From contig NZ_OBEL01000001.1 in the NCBI RefSeq assembly GCF_900215605.1, positions 1,054,001-1,118,000 on the forward strand: 64,000 bases of DNA, written 5' to 3'. How positions within the stretch are numbered: position 1 is the first letter of the stretch; the number at the start of each line of letters is the position of its first letter. The translations under genes and the position numbers were made by a program. Under the pieces are notes generated by a model, which was not told the origin of the DNA, did no database searches, and saw only the letters and a list, made by a program, of their open reading frames with translations. The DNA is from Cohaesibacter gelatinilyticus. Lineage in GTDB: Bacteria > Pseudomonadota > Alphaproteobacteria > Rhizobiales > Cohaesibacteraceae. Shown here in pieces: positions 1 through 9,589 of this stretch.

Positions 1-2398
1 TGGTACCATAAGAGTGACCAGCACCTTCCGAACGCTCCTTGAAGAGGCCAAGAAGAGGAATGTCGCCATCCGCTTTGATCTCACAAGCGCGGATATGCCA
101 AGCATTAACGCTGTCGGCAATAGCTGCGAAGTCTACACCGCCAACGGTATTTTTCATGTTCGGGAAGTATCGGGCCAGAACTTCATTGTCCGTATCGAGG
201 AAGTTTGGTTCGAAGAATTCACCGCCGATATAGCTCTCCGCAGTACAAAGGCCGACCTTACCCATGGTTTTCATCAGTGATTTGTCAGCAGCTTTGTTAT
301 AGCGTTTGATACAGGCCTTGATCTCGTCTGCATCACCTTTGGCCATATCCTCGGCACGGGCAACCACACTAAGCGGCATCACGGCAGCTGCGCCAAAGCC
401 AAGTGCGGTAGCAACCTGGTGGGAAGATGCGATCTGACCACTTTCAGCGATCAGGGAGGCGCGGAAACGCAGCCCTTGCTCAATAAGGCGTTGGTTGGCG
501 GCGGAAATGGCCATCACAAGGGGGATAGCAGCATTCTGCTGGCTGACCATGGCGTCAGAAAGGATGATGATGCCGCCTTTTTCACGGGCAGCAGCTTCAA
601 CTTTGTCGCAAACAGCATCAATTGCAGCAACCAGATCAGCCTGCTGTTTGGCATTGTCGCCGTCATGATCAATGGCGTAGATAGTCTCGATATTGGTAAC
701 CGGAACATTGCCCTGATTGCGCAGAGCTGCCAGTTCCCAAGGTGCAAGAATTGGACTTTCAATAACGATCTGTTTGGTTTCATCTTCATTGAAATGAGGC
801 TTGGCTCCCAGTGCGACACGAAGCGTCATGCCATCGGCTTCACGCAAGCTGTCCAATGGCGGGTTGGTCACCTGAGCAAAACGCTGGGAGAAATATTTCG
901 CCATGCCGCCTTCCTGATCGGTCAGCGCGTTAATGGCAACACCATAACCCATGGCAGAAATTTTCTCCGAACCCTTCTGCATCATGGGATCCATCAGGAA
1001 CTTGAAGCTTTCCTGATTCAGGCCATAGGCAACAGCACGCTGTGGCTCGGAGAAATCGGGTGCCAGATCAGCGCTATCGGCGCTAGCTGGCAGATCGCCC
1101 ATATTGATACGGGCTTTTTCCAGCAGGCTGCGATAGTCGCGCTTGGATGCCAGCATCTCTAATGCTTCACTGGAGGTGTAGGACTGGCCGGTGCTATGAT
1201 CGAAATACAGCATGCCACCGGCTTCAATGCGGCCACGACGCGTGATACTGTCTGCTGGGAAATCAATCTGGCCAGCCTCAGACATGACGCAAAGATATTC
1301 ATCAGTTTCTACCGAACGAAGAGGACGCAGACCCAAACGGTCAAGGCGCGCTCCAACGACAGTACCGTTACCAAAAATAAGCGCAGCCGGGCCGTCATTC
1401 TTCTCTTCATAGAGAGAGAAATATTCCAGCATCACTTTGACGTCGTCAGAGAAGCGGGAGTCATTTTCCCAAGCCGGAGGCATCATTGCCACAACAGCGG
1501 TGATCAGATCCAGATCATCTTCGATCAGGCGGCGCTCCAGGGTCTGGTCGAGGCGGCAGGAATCGGACTGGCCAGGAGGAGAATAGATCTGGCTATTCTT
1601 CATCTGCGCAATCGCTGCCTCTGACAAGCGGTTTTTCTTATCCGTGTTCAGCTCACCATTATGTGCCATGATGCGGAAGGGCTGCGCCATGCTTGGATGA
1701 GGCTCGGTATTGGTCGAGAAACGCGTATGGAAGAACATGGAATGGATCTTGTGATCCTCATCCATCAGATCTTCAAAATATGGAATCACCTCATTGGAGT
1801 TCAGGCGGCCCTTATAAACTTGCGTATGCGCTGACAGAGACAGCGGATACAGGCCTTTGAGAGTTGGTTCCAGATAAGCCGTCTTCTCGATCGCCATCAG
1901 GGCATCGTGAATGGTCCGGTCAAACTCTTTTGCGCCCATGCTCTCAGGCTTGGCGAACACCACCTGATGGATGGTCTGCATATATTTCACGGCAGCTGGG
2001 CGGATGATGGCGTTGTTGACAGCAACATTGCGCACCAGAAGTACATTCAGATCCAGCCCTTCAAGGGAACCCTGAATAAGTGCGTCTGCTTCATCCCAGT
2101 AGGCTTTGTCATCTGGCAGGAAGAAGTTGCCAACGCCAAATGAGCCCAGTTCAAGGCTGTCATCACCGGTCAGTTTGCGGAAAAAGGAGAGAGAGAGGTC
2201 GATGTTGACGCCTGCGCCATCGCCAACCCCTTCGGAGCTCATGCCACCGCGATGGGGGATGGTGCAAAGGGCTTCATGACCTTTGACAAGAACATCATGC
2301 GTTTGCTCACCTGACTTGTAGGTCATGAAACCAACGCCACAACTGCTCTTCTCAAAATTCGGGTCATATAGGCCAAAATCTAGCTGTGTCTGATTCAA
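1..2398 (-). CDS. gltB: Glutamate synthase large subunit, 3' part beyond the window
   Basis: The N-terminal 799 codons of a glutamate synthase large subunit (GOGAT), which moves the glutamine amide nitrogen to 2-oxoglutarate. The class II glutaminase domain begins at Cys20 in SSCGVGF after a short propeptide, followed by HRGGMSSEGVGDGAG, HTRFSTNTEPHPSMAQPFR, MAHNGELNTDKKNR and SDSCRLDQTLE, all typical of GltB. The reading frame has no ATG or GTG between an upstream in-frame TAG and the catalytic Cys; the only sensible start is TTG at 2398, preceded by GAGGA seven bases upstream. The synthase (FMN/Fe-S) half lies off the left edge. Whether the enzyme is NADPH- or ferredoxin-dependent cannot be told here. 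Identity is firm; the TTG start is inferred from the ribosome binding site. Confidence 0.93.
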   Translation of the reverse strand, partial: MNQTQLDFGLYDPNFEKSSCGVGFMTYKSGEQTHDVLVKGHEALCTIPHRGGMSSEGVGDGAGVNIDLSLSFFRKLTGDDSLELGSFGVGNFFLPDDKAYWDEADALIQGSLEGLDLNVLLVRNVAVNNAIIRPAAVKYMQTIHQVVFAKPESMGAKEFDRTIHDALMAIEKTAYLEPTLKGLYPLSLSAHTQVYKGRLNSNEVIPYFEDLMDEDHKIHSMFFHTRFSTNTEPHPSMAQPFRIMAHNGELNTDKKNRLSEAAIAQMKNSQIYSPPGQSDSCRLDQTLERRLIEDDLDLITAVVAMMPPAWENDSRFSDDVKVMLEYFSLYEEKNDGPAALIFGNGTVVGARLDRLGLRPLRSVETDEYLCVMSEAGQIDFPADSITRRGRIEAGGMLYFDHSTGQSYTSSEALEMLASKRDYRSLLEKARINMGDLPASADSADLAPDFSEPQRAVAYGLNQESFKFLMDPMMQKGSEKISAMGYGVAINALTDQEGGMAKYFSQRFAQVTNPPLDSLREADGMTLRVALGAKPHFNEDETKQIVIESPILAPWELAALRNQGNVPVTNIETIYAIDHDGDNAKQQADLVAAIDAVCDKVEAAAREKGGIIILSDAMVSQQNAAIPLVMAISAANQRLIEQGLRFRASLIAESGQIASSHQVATALGFGAAAVMPLSVVARAEDMAKGDADEIKACIKRYNKAADKSLMKTMGKVGLCTAESYIGGEFFEPNFLDTDNEVLARYFPNMKNTVGGVDFAAIADSVNAWHIRACEIKADGDIPLLGLFKERSEGAGHSYGT

Positions 2399-3046
2399 AC
2401 CGAAGTCCTCACTCTTTTGGGGCGTCTATTCTTTTCTTGCTGCGTGGTCGACAGCAAGAAGGACGCGTCGTCATAAATTCACGAATACTGGCCGGCCAGG
2501 CCAGAGATTGGGAGAATGTGCTCGATTACGCGATTTGGCCTTATTGTGCCAAGAGCCTGACATCAGGCCAACTTCCGCAAAAGGTGGATGCGACTTGAGG
2601 CCGCGTATCCAATCTTCTCCCTGTCTTGCTCTTTCATCTCGTTGTCGATCTGGCTGCATCAGTACAGGATGCGCTCAAGTGACGGGTCGAAATTGGAGTT
2701 TCGGCAAATTGCCGAATAACTCACCAGTGCAGGACAAATGCTGGGTATTATTTCACTGCCGTCTCGTCAAGTAAGTCCAAATGAAAATAAGCCAAATGCG
2801 GCTAAATGCCCATATAAAACAAGGAAATCATGCGAATGTATGCAAGTGGTCGTGCACTAAGTACGAATGTTTCGCAGCTTTGCGTACAATTGTTTCAGGA
2901 ATAATACAGCTGTTTCATTCAAGGATGATGCGTCATCATCTTTGGACTATTCCTTAGTCTTTGTTTTGCTGCCAGGGGTGCGGAATTTGGTGAGGAAATA
3001 CCTCAAAATTCCAGATTTGAAGCGCAGGGTGTGCTGGCGAATCTGC
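2399..3046. other. Intergenic region, no gene recognised
   Basis: This 648-base stretch lies between the divergent start of gltB and the end of the MarR gene. Short open frames occur on both strands but none has a ribosome binding site or a recognisable protein sequence. It should hold the gltB promoter and leader; I could not assign a specific site. Confidence 0.6.
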
Positions 3047-3547
3047 TCAAGATTTGGAACCGCCTGCTTCAAATGTCTCCAAAAAGCCCTTGAGCAGAAT
3101 ATCAAGCTCTTGCTTCTCCTGATCGGATAGTCCTGAAACCAAGCGATGTTGATTGGATACATGGTCAGCAACAGCTCTGTCGATCAGTTCAAAGCCTTTG
3201 TCTGTCAAGGAAATCAGAAAACTGCGTTTGTCTTCCTCGCTTTGTTTTCTTTCAACCAGACCTGCCTTGACCAACTGATCGATCCGGTTGGTCATGGTGC
3301 CGGATGTCACCATGGCGGAAGCGATCAAATCACTGGGGGAAAGAGCATAGGGGATACCTGAACGCCGCAAGGTGGCCAATACATCAAAGCTGGCAGAGTT
3401 CAAGCCATATTGAGACCAGGACTCCTCCATCTCCCGCGTAAGATGAAGGGAAAGGCGTTTCAGGCGTCCAATCAATCCCATGGGGGCGACATCCAGGTCG
3501 GGGCGCTCGGAATTCCATTGAGCCGTAATTTTATCAACGTGATCCAT
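3047..3547 (-). CDS. MarR family transcriptional regulator
   Basis: A winged-helix MarR-type repressor of 166 residues if read from ATG 3547. A central helix-turn-helix and wing are visible around LNSASFDVLATLRRSG, SGTMTNRIDQLVKAGLVER and EDKRSFLISLTDKG. A longer reading from TTG 3583 would start inside a palindromic operator, so the internal ATG is preferred, although no good ribosome binding site precedes it. The gene is divergent from an EamA transporter and two perfect 16-base palindromes fill the gap, so it very likely represses both itself and the exporter and is released by a small ligand, as in other MarR proteins. The ligand is unknown. Confidence 0.88.
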   Translation of the reverse strand: MDHVDKITAQWNSERPDLDVAPMGLIGRLKRLSLHLTREMEESWSQYGLNSASFDVLATLRRSGIPYALSPSDLIASAMVTSGTMTNRIDQLVKAGLVERKQSEEDKRSFLISLTDKGFELIDRAVADHVSNQHRLVSGLSDQEKQELDILLKGFLETFEAGGSKS

Positions 3548-3570
3548 GAAATGCAGTTTTAGGGAAAAGT

Positions 3571-3612
3571 ATCTTGACGTCAAGATTTAAATATTTATCT
3601 TGATGTCAAGAT
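3571..3612. promoter_or_regulatory. Twin palindromic operators between marR-like gene and exporter
   Basis: Two 16-base inverted repeats, ATCTTGACGTCAAGAT at 3571-3586 (perfect) and ATCTTGATGTCAAGAT at 3597-3612 (one central difference between copies, still near-perfect), have centres 26 bases apart. They occupy the gap between the divergent MarR gene and transporter. Size and symmetry fit MarR dimer sites; binding is inferred. Confidence 0.85.
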
Positions 3613-3644
3613 ACATTGAATTTTCGAACACAAGGAGCATGAGA

Positions 3645-4517
3645 ATGCGCCAATCTGATCTGATTCTGACGGCACTTGCTCCGGCAATCTGGGGTAGTAC
3701 CTATTATGTGACAACGCAGCATTTGCCCGATGGGTATCCAATAACCGTGGCGATGCTGCGCGCTCTGCCTGCTGGTTTGTTACTCTTGCTAATCGTCAAA
3801 CAACTGCCAGCAAAAGAATGGTGGTGTAGGGTTTTCCTGCTCGGTGCGCTGAATTTTTCAATCTTTTGGGGGCTGTTATTTGTTGCTGCCTATCGGCTTC
3901 CCGGAGGGGTGGCGGCGACCGTCGGGGCAGTCCAGCCATTGATCGTGATTTTTCTTGCGCGATCGGTTCTTGGAACGCCGATATTATTTCTCTCCATTAT
4001 TGCGGCAGTGACCGGTATGATTGGAGTAGCGCTGCTTGTGTTGGGGCCGAATGCTGAACTTGATAGTGTCGGAGTTCTTGCTGCGCTCGGCGGAGCAATC
4101 TCCATGGCGGCGGGAACGGTTCTGAGTAGGCATTGGCAACCGCCGATCTCGCCTTTGACCTTCACAGCATGGCAATTGACGGCAGGCGGTTTGCTGTTGC
4201 TGCCATTGGCTCTACTGATGGAGCCCACGCTTCCTGAATTAAATACAGAAAATGTTCTAGGCCTGACCTATCTCGGGTTGATCGGTGCTGCCTTCACTTA
4301 CTTGCTTTGGTTTCGCGGCATTAGCCGAATTGAACCTTCGGTCATATCGACTTTGGGTTTTTTAAGTCCTCTGACGGCTCTGCTGTTGGGTTGGGGACTA
4401 CTAGATCAGTCTCTGACACTCATACAAGCTGTGGGAGTTATCGCGGTCTTGGTCAGTGTTTGGCTAAGTCAATATGCAGCACGCCGTCCTACGAAAACTA
4501 TCCCTGTAACCGAATGA
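3645..4517 (+). CDS. EamA/DMT family transporter
   Basis: A 290-residue inner-membrane protein of the drug/metabolite transporter superfamily (EamA, YedA/PecM-like) with about ten hydrophobic spans in two repeated halves. Signs include the N-terminal LTALAPAIWGSTYYVTTQ and, in the second half, LTYLGLIGAAFTYLLWFRG followed by LSPLTALLLGWGLL. The start at ATG 3645 is chosen because AAGGAG lies seven bases upstream; an upstream TTG at 3600 falls in an operator palindrome. It is probably an exporter of a small metabolite or toxic compound, co-transcribed with the NAD(P)-binding protein 25 bases downstream and repressed by the divergent MarR protein. The substrate cannot be read from sequence. Confidence 0.9.
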   Translation: MRQSDLILTALAPAIWGSTYYVTTQHLPDGYPITVAMLRALPAGLLLLLIVKQLPAKEWWCRVFLLGALNFSIFWGLLFVAAYRLPGGVAATVGAVQPLIVIFLARSVLGTPILFLSIIAAVTGMIGVALLVLGPNAELDSVGVLAALGGAISMAAGTVLSRHWQPPISPLTFTAWQLTAGGLLLLPLALLMEPTLPELNTENVLGLTYLGLIGAAFTYLLWFRGISRIEPSVISTLGFLSPLTALLLGWGLLDQSLTLIQAVGVIAVLVSVWLSQYAARRPTKTIPVTE

Positions 4518-4542
4518 CTTTTGAAAAAAGGAATGAACGAGC

Positions 4543-5184
4543 ATGAAGATTATCATCTTTGGGGCTAGAGGTGATGTTGGTCGCCGTCTTGTCAAGGAAG
4601 CTTTGATGCGTGGACATCAAGTGACTGCGGTGGTTAGGAATGAAAGTCAAATCAATGATATTCCTTCAAATACCAATAGTATCATTGGAAATGTTATAAG
4701 TGGAGAAAATATAGCTGATCTGATGCAAGGCCAAGATCTCGCTATCAGCGCCCTGCGTCCACCAGATGGACAGGAAGAGCTACTCGTGCCCCTGACGCAA
4801 TCAATATTGAAAGGGGTAGAACAAGCAGCAATTAGAGCAATCATTGTCGGAGGAGCTGCAAGTCTGAAAGTGCCAAATGCCAATGGCCATACCGTACTGA
4901 CCGCACCAAATTTCTTACCGGAGGCGGTGGTGCCCATTGCGACCGCATGTCAGGCTCAGTTTGAGCTGATGCAGGCGCAAGATGATGTTGATTGGACCTA
5001 CCTCTGTCCTCCAGCCATGCTGACGCCCGGAGAGCGTAAAGATCACTATCGCATTGGCTCAGACACGTTGGTTGTCGATGAGGATGGTAACTCTGGCATT
5101 TCCATGGAAGACTTTGCTATTGCCATGCTCGATGAGGCAGAAAATCCCAAACATCGAAAGCAACGTTTCACGATCGGTTATTGA
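4543..5184 (+). CDS. NAD(P)-binding atypical SDR (NmrA/YwnB-like)
   Basis: A 213-residue Rossmann-fold protein of the atypical short-chain dehydrogenase (NAD(P)H-binding, NmrA-like) group. The nucleotide-binding motif IIIFGARGDVGRRLVKEAL is at residues 3-21, followed by a typical second strand HQVTAVVRN; IIVGGAASL lies near residue 105. AAAGGAA precedes the ATG. Such proteins act as small reductases or as redox sensors; the function is open. The gene follows the EamA exporter closely and probably shares its MarR-controlled transcript, suggesting a shared response to a toxic or redox-active compound. Confidence 0.82.
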   Translation: MKIIIFGARGDVGRRLVKEALMRGHQVTAVVRNESQINDIPSNTNSIIGNVISGENIADLMQGQDLAISALRPPDGQEELLVPLTQSILKGVEQAAIRAIIVGGAASLKVPNANGHTVLTAPNFLPEAVVPIATACQAQFELMQAQDDVDWTYLCPPAMLTPGERKDHYRIGSDTLVVDEDGNSGISMEDFAIAMLDEAENPKHRKQRFTIGY

Positions 5185-5205
5185 CTTATTTCATTTGAAA
5201 CAAAA

Positions 5206-5233
5206 ACACCCCGAGACCATAGGTCCGGGGTGT
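5206..5233 (-). terminator. Rho-independent terminator of phaC
   Basis: The stem ACACCCCG / CGGGGTGT with an inner GACC/GGTC pairing lies between convergent genes. On the minus strand it is followed by TTTTTG, so it ends the phaC transcript; it may also slow the plus-strand transcript. Confidence 0.85.
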
Positions 5234-5267
5234 CTGGATGCAAATCCTGCGAGCGCTAGAGTTAAGG

Positions 5268-7145
5268 CTATGCGGTAACCGAAGTGGCATCGCTATCTTG
5301 TGCCTCAATGACTTTGGGAGCGTTGGAGCGAACACGCACAAAACTTCCCGGAGCGTCTTCAATTGGTTTTAGTTTGCCATCACCAATTTTTCGGGCAGGG
5401 ACCTTTTCATCTGAAATGTCTTCGATCCATTTGTGCCAGTCCGGCCACCAGGAACCGGGAGTTTCCCTGGCCGCTGCAGTCCAGCTTTCCAAATCACCTT
5501 CGGCCTTGCCGCCGCGCCAATACTGATATTTCTCTTTATCTGGTGGGTTCACAACGCCAGCAATGTGACCGGAGCCTGAGAGAACGAAATCAACCTTGCC
5601 GCCAAACATGGAAGAGCCTTTGAAAACAGATATTGCCGGGGCAATATGATCTTCCTTCGTCGCTAAATTATAGATCGGCACCTTCACTTTGCCGAGGTCA
5701 AGTTTTGTGCCGTCAATCTCCATTTTGCCCTGCGCCAGGTTATTCTCCAGATAGCAATTGCGCATATAGAAGACATGGTTGGCGGCTGGCATACGCGTGG
5801 AGTCTGAATTCCAGTAAAGCAGATCAAACGGGAAGGGCTCTTTCCCTTTCATGTAATTGTTGATCACATAAGGCCAGATCAGATCGTTGGAGCGCAGCAT
5901 ATTGAAGGCGTTCGCCATGGAGCGGCCTTCCAGATAGCCAAGCTCCTTGATGTGACCTTCCATCTCAGTCAATTGCTCTTCATCGACAAAAACCTTCAGA
6001 TCGCCTGCATGGGTGAAGTCCACCTGCGTTGTAAATAGCGTTGTAGAAGCTACTTTATACTGACGTTTGGCTGCCATATAGGCAAGAGAGCTGGAGAGCA
6101 GGGTACCACCGACGCAATAACCAATCGTATGGGCTTTCTTCTCGCCCGTCGCTTTGGCGACGGCATCCAGGCCGAAGATCACACCTTCCTTGATATAGGC
6201 ATCAAAGCCCTTGTCCCTCAGGCTGGCGTCCGGGTTCACCCAACTGATGACAAAGACGCTATGGCCCTGGTCAACGCACCATTTGATGAAGCTCTTCTTC
6301 TCATTCAAATCCAGAATGTAGAACTTGTTGATCCAGGGCGGCACGATAAGGAGTGGCGTTTTGTAAACTTCCTTGGTTGTCGCTTCATATTGGATGATCT
6401 GACAGACATCACTTTGCGCAATCACCTTGCCTGGTGTCACCGCAATATTCTTGCCGAGCTCAAATTCGCCATTGCTGGACTGCCGTATGATCAAATCCCC
6501 ATCGCCGGCCGCGATATCTTCAGCCAGCATTTTCATGCCACGCACGAGATTTTCACCATCGTTGGCCATTGTTTCTTTAAGAAGCTCTGGATTGGTGACC
6601 AGATAGTTGGACGGGGCGAGGGCGTTGATCACCTGATCCATATAGAACTGCGCCTGATGACGTGTGTGATCATCCAGATCTTGGGCTTCATCGACCATTT
6701 CATGAGCCCATTTGGATGTGATCAGGTAGAATTGTTTTACGAAATCAAAGAATTGGTTGTTCTCCCACTCCGGATCTTGAAAGCGTTTGTCGCCTTTTTC
6801 CGGCGCTTCGATGATTTCCTGCTCTTCGCCCATCATCGTTTTGACGGATGCTCCCCACAAATCCATATAACGCCCCCAAAGGCGTGTCTGGGCATCCATG
6901 GCGCGCTGCGGGTCGGAAGTCCAATATTCACCCACCTTGCCAAGTGTTTTGACGATATGATTGATCTGCTCTGCTTGGGCAGAGCGTGACTCATTGTCTT
7001 TGGGGTTGAGATAGGCTGAGGCCGCTTTGCCTGCTTCCTCAACGACTCGGGCAAAGTTCATGGCAAATTTTTCAGGATCCTTGACCATATATTGTATGAG
7101 ATTGATCTCGCTGCCTTGGTCCTGCTTGTCGTCTTTCTTGCTCAT
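5268..7145 (-). CDS. phaC: Class I polyhydroxyalkanoate synthase
   Basis: A 625-residue class I PHA synthase, which polymerises (R)-3-hydroxyacyl-CoA into storage granules at the granule surface. The catalytic lipase-like box GYCVGGT places the nucleophile at Cys344; Asp499 ([11 protein letters not shown]) and His527 (SGSGHIAG) complete the triad. [15 protein letters not shown] and DFTHAGDL are family-typical. Length fits class I rather than the shorter class III enzyme. The ATG at 7145 is chosen because a strong GGGAGGGGG precedes it; a TTG 21 bases upstream would overlap that site. The gene stands alone here, with no phaA, phaB or phasin beside it, and ends in a clear terminator. Confidence 0.96.
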   Translation of the reverse strand: MSKKDDKQDQGSEINLIQYMVKDPEKFAMNFARVVEEAGKAASAYLNPKDNESRSAQAEQINHIVKTLGKVGEYWTSDPQRAMDAQTRLWGRYMDLWGASVKTMMGEEQEIIEAPEKGDKRFQDPEWENNQFFDFVKQFYLITSKWAHEMVDEAQDLDDHTRHQAQFYMDQVINALAPSNYLVTNPELLKETMANDGENLVRGMKMLAEDIAAGDGDLIIRQSSNGEFELGKNIAVTPGKVIAQSDVCQIIQYEATTKEVYKTPLLIVPPWINKFYILDLNEKKSFIKWCVDQGHSVFVISWVNPDASLRDKGFDAYIKEGVIFGLDAVAKATGEKKAHTIGYCVGGTLLSSSLAYMAAKRQYKVASTTLFTTQVDFTHAGDLKVFVDEEQLTEMEGHIKELGYLEGRSMANAFNMLRSNDLIWPYVINNYMKGKEPFPFDLLYWNSDSTRMPAANHVFYMRNCYLENNLAQGKMEIDGTKLDLGKVKVPIYNLATKEDHIAPAISVFKGSSMFGGKVDFVLSGSGHIAGVVNPPDKEKYQYWRGGKAEGDLESWTAAARETPGSWWPDWHKWIEDISDEKVPARKIGDGKLKPIEDAPGSFVRVRSNAPKVIEAQDSDATSVTA

Positions 7146-7712
7146 GCATCCCCCTCCCGTATCCAATTACGTCCGCTTGCACCTTCAGCATACCCGTCTT
7201 GAGCGCAATTAAGCCAGATCTGATATGTGAAGGGGTCTTGATTGTCACTTTTCCTATTAGGGACTTTTTGCAGCCTTGTGACAAGTTGCCCTCTATCCAT
7301 TCCCATAAGTAATTAGACGAGGTTCGCAGATAATTGCGGAATTTGCATGTTTTGATGACGTAAAAGGAAAGAAAAAATCTACGCCTTAAGGCGAGGTTTT
7401 GGATTTTGCGAAGCAGCAATTCTGTGAAAAATACTTGTGCGTCGCAGCAATTGTGTATTGTCTTGATGGATCAGTTATATTGAATTGAAAAGAATACCTC
7501 GTCGGTCAAGATGATTCTTTTTCAAAGATCTGGAAGCCGATGTTTTTGTCTTTCGCGGGTTGATTTCTAAATAGGGCCAACCATTTATCTCTTCGAAAGA
7601 GATATATGCCATAATTTAACCAACGGCTTGGTCCAAAACACCAAGGCAAACGGGCATGCGAAAACACAGCGGGCGAAGGGGAAATCGCCTATGAGGCTGT
7701 AGGGCATTTCGA
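7146..7712. other. Divergent intergenic region phaC / lipoprotein gene
   Basis: 567 bases between the phaC start and the lipoprotein start. It is relatively A+T-rich and must hold two divergent promoters. A short minus-strand open frame (7072-7419) overlaps the phaC start in another frame and is not credible. No RNA gene was recognised. Confidence 0.5.
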
Positions 7713-8108
7713 GTGGAGACTCTTACTATCGTGAAGATCACACAATCCATCGTGATTTTGACAACAATCCTGCTTGCAGGATGTTCTGGTTCGGGCTTGG
7801 GCGGGGCTGACGATGCAATCGACACCCAACCAATAGCATCTGTGCCAGCCACGACACAGCCAGCGCCAACCGGAGCAGCAAAGTCAGATAAAGCTGCAGC
7901 ATCCACTCAAGCGGGGAAAAATTCCGAAGCTCTACCTGGTCAGAAATATATGTCCAATGGTGTAGTGCGGTCCTTGCGTGAATTGACCGCAGAGACACCA
8001 GAAACTTCTTACCCAACCATTCAGGATGCTCCTCCACAGAAACGCCGCCTTCTGACCGAAGAAGAGCGGGCAAGAATTGAAGCCGAACTCCGTGAGTTGG
8101 GCGAGTAG
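7713..8108 (+). CDS. Small predicted lipoprotein
   Basis: A protein of up to 131 residues with an N-terminal hydrophobic signal and lipobox LLAGC near residues 20-24, so it is probably exported by Sec, lipidated at Cys and held in a membrane. The rest is low-complexity (Ala, Pro, Thr, Ser) followed by a charged helix TEEERARIEAELRELGE at the C-terminus. Start is uncertain: GTG 7713 or the in-frame GTG 7731, since GGAG at 7714 suits neither perfectly. No domain is recognised. It is followed after about 245 bases by the aminotransferase gene. Confidence 0.7.
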   Translation: METLTIVKITQSIVILTTILLAGCSGSGLGGADDAIDTQPIASVPATTQPAPTGAAKSDKAAASTQAGKNSEALPGQKYMSNGVVRSLRELTAETPETSYPTIQDAPPQKRRLLTEEERARIEAELRELGE

Positions 8109-8353
8109 GCCGAGAGTAAAAGCTCTCAGATAATCCTTCCATTCGTTACAAATATTGCTCTGCTTTTGTCAGGTCTGTTGCCCAAAACAGTCTGCTTGCG
8201 CAATCAACGCAAAAAAGTGCAGCAAAAGCCAATTGTCTGATTGTCTCGATCAAGCTGGCTGTGTAAAACGGCCTTCGAGCAAAAGAGGCGCATTTATTCA
8301 GAATCAAGCTGCGCCATTCATCAACTCTAAAAATGCACTCGTGGAGTATGACA

Positions 8354-9529
8354 ATGGATGATTTCCATAAGATCCGTCGCCTTCCCCCTTATGTTTTCGA
8401 GCCAGTCGATCGTTTGAAAGCAAAGGCGCGAGCGGCGGGCGCGGATATCATCGACTTGGGCATGGGCAACCCTGATCTGCCAACTCCAAAGCACATCGTC
8501 GACAAGCTCACCGAGACGGTGATGAACCCGCGCACACATCGCTATTCCACGTCTCGTGGCATTCCCGGCTTGCGCAAGGCTCAGGCTGCTTATTATGAGC
8601 GCCGCTTTGGTGTGAAACTGAACCCCGATACCGAGATTGTTGCAACCTTGGGCTCCAAGGAAGGCTTTGCCAATATGGCGCAGGCCATTACCAGCCCTGG
8701 CGATGTTGTGCTGGTGCCAAATCCGACCTATCCGATCCATTCCTTCGGTTTCATCATGTCTGGTGGCGTGGTGCGTTCCATGCCAGCTGCGCCGAATGAT
8801 GAATTCTTCCGCTCTATTGATCGGGCCGTGCGTCACTCCATTCCAAAGCCAATCGCACTGATCGTGAACTATCCGTCCAATCCGACGGCTTATACGGTCG
8901 ATCTGCATTTCTATAAGCAGGTCATCAAGATCGCCAAGGAACATGACATTATGGTCCTGTCGGATCTGGCTTATTCCGAAATTTATTTCGGCGACACACC
9001 GCCACCATCCATTCTGGAAGTGGATGGAGCAAAGGATATCGCGGTGGAATTTACCTCGTTGTCCAAGACCTTCTCCATGCCAGGTTGGCGCATGGGCTTT
9101 GCGGTTGGTAACGAGCGGATGATCAAGGCTCTGGCGCGTGTGAAATCCTATCTCGATTATGGTGCATTCACTCCAATTCAGGTGGCTGCAGCTGCTGCAT
9201 TGAATGGTTCGGAAGATTGCATCGCCGAGGCGCGAGATATCTATAAGCAGCGCCGGGATGTGATGATTGAAAGCTTCGCTCGTGCTGGCTGGGAAATCCC
9301 GGTTCCAGATGCAACCATGTTCGCATGGGTGCCAATCCCTGAGCAATTCCGAGAGCGTGGTTCCCTTGAATTTGCCAAGGAATTGGTCGCCAATGCCAGC
9401 GTGGCTGTGGCCCCGGGTGTTGGCTTTGGTGAATATGGCGACGACTATGTGCGCCTTGCTTTCGTGGAAAACGAACAGCGCATCAGGCAGGCGGCAAGAA
9501 ATATTCGCCGGTTCCTTGCCAGCGACTGA
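8354..9529 (+). CDS. AlaC-like PLP aminotransferase
   Basis: A 391-residue fold-type I aminotransferase of the AspC/AlaC/LL-diaminopimelate group. Lys238 in SLSKTFSMPGWRMGF is the PLP lysine; NYPSNPTA (about 172-179) and SDLAYSEIYF (about 203-212) are the expected cofactor contacts. GMGNPDLPTP near the N-terminus is typical of the AlaC subgroup that lies beside homoserine dehydrogenase in many alphaproteobacteria. ATG 8354 is chosen because GGAG lies seven bases upstream; an in-frame ATG at 8333 lacks such a site. Likely role is alanine or a related amino acid; exact substrate is inference. Confidence 0.88.
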   Translation: MDDFHKIRRLPPYVFEPVDRLKAKARAAGADIIDLGMGNPDLPTPKHIVDKLTETVMNPRTHRYSTSRGIPGLRKAQAAYYERRFGVKLNPDTEIVATLGSKEGFANMAQAITSPGDVVLVPNPTYPIHSFGFIMSGGVVRSMPAAPNDEFFRSIDRAVRHSIPKPIALIVNYPSNPTAYTVDLHFYKQVIKIAKEHDIMVLSDLAYSEIYFGDTPPPSILEVDGAKDIAVEFTSLSKTFSMPGWRMGFAVGNERMIKALARVKSYLDYGAFTPIQVAAAAALNGSEDCIAEARDIYKQRRDVMIESFARAGWEIPVPDATMFAWVPIPEQFRERGSLEFAKELVANASVAVAPGVGFGEYGDDYVRLAFVENEQRIRQAARNIRRFLASD

Positions 9530-9589
9530 AAAAAAGTGCATGAAACCGCGTAATTGTTGGACGGATTAAGAAGACTGGATTTGCGATTT

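Noticed and set aside
419-1624. Plus-strand open frames of 247 and 142 codons at the left edge
   Set aside because: They lie opposite gltB, whose minus-strand translation has clear glutaminase motifs; the plus frames have no family signal.
8327-9541. 404-codon minus-strand open frame
   Set aside because: It is the antisense of the aminotransferase gene, which has an intact PLP-binding motif; the minus product is His/Trp-rich and unlike any family.
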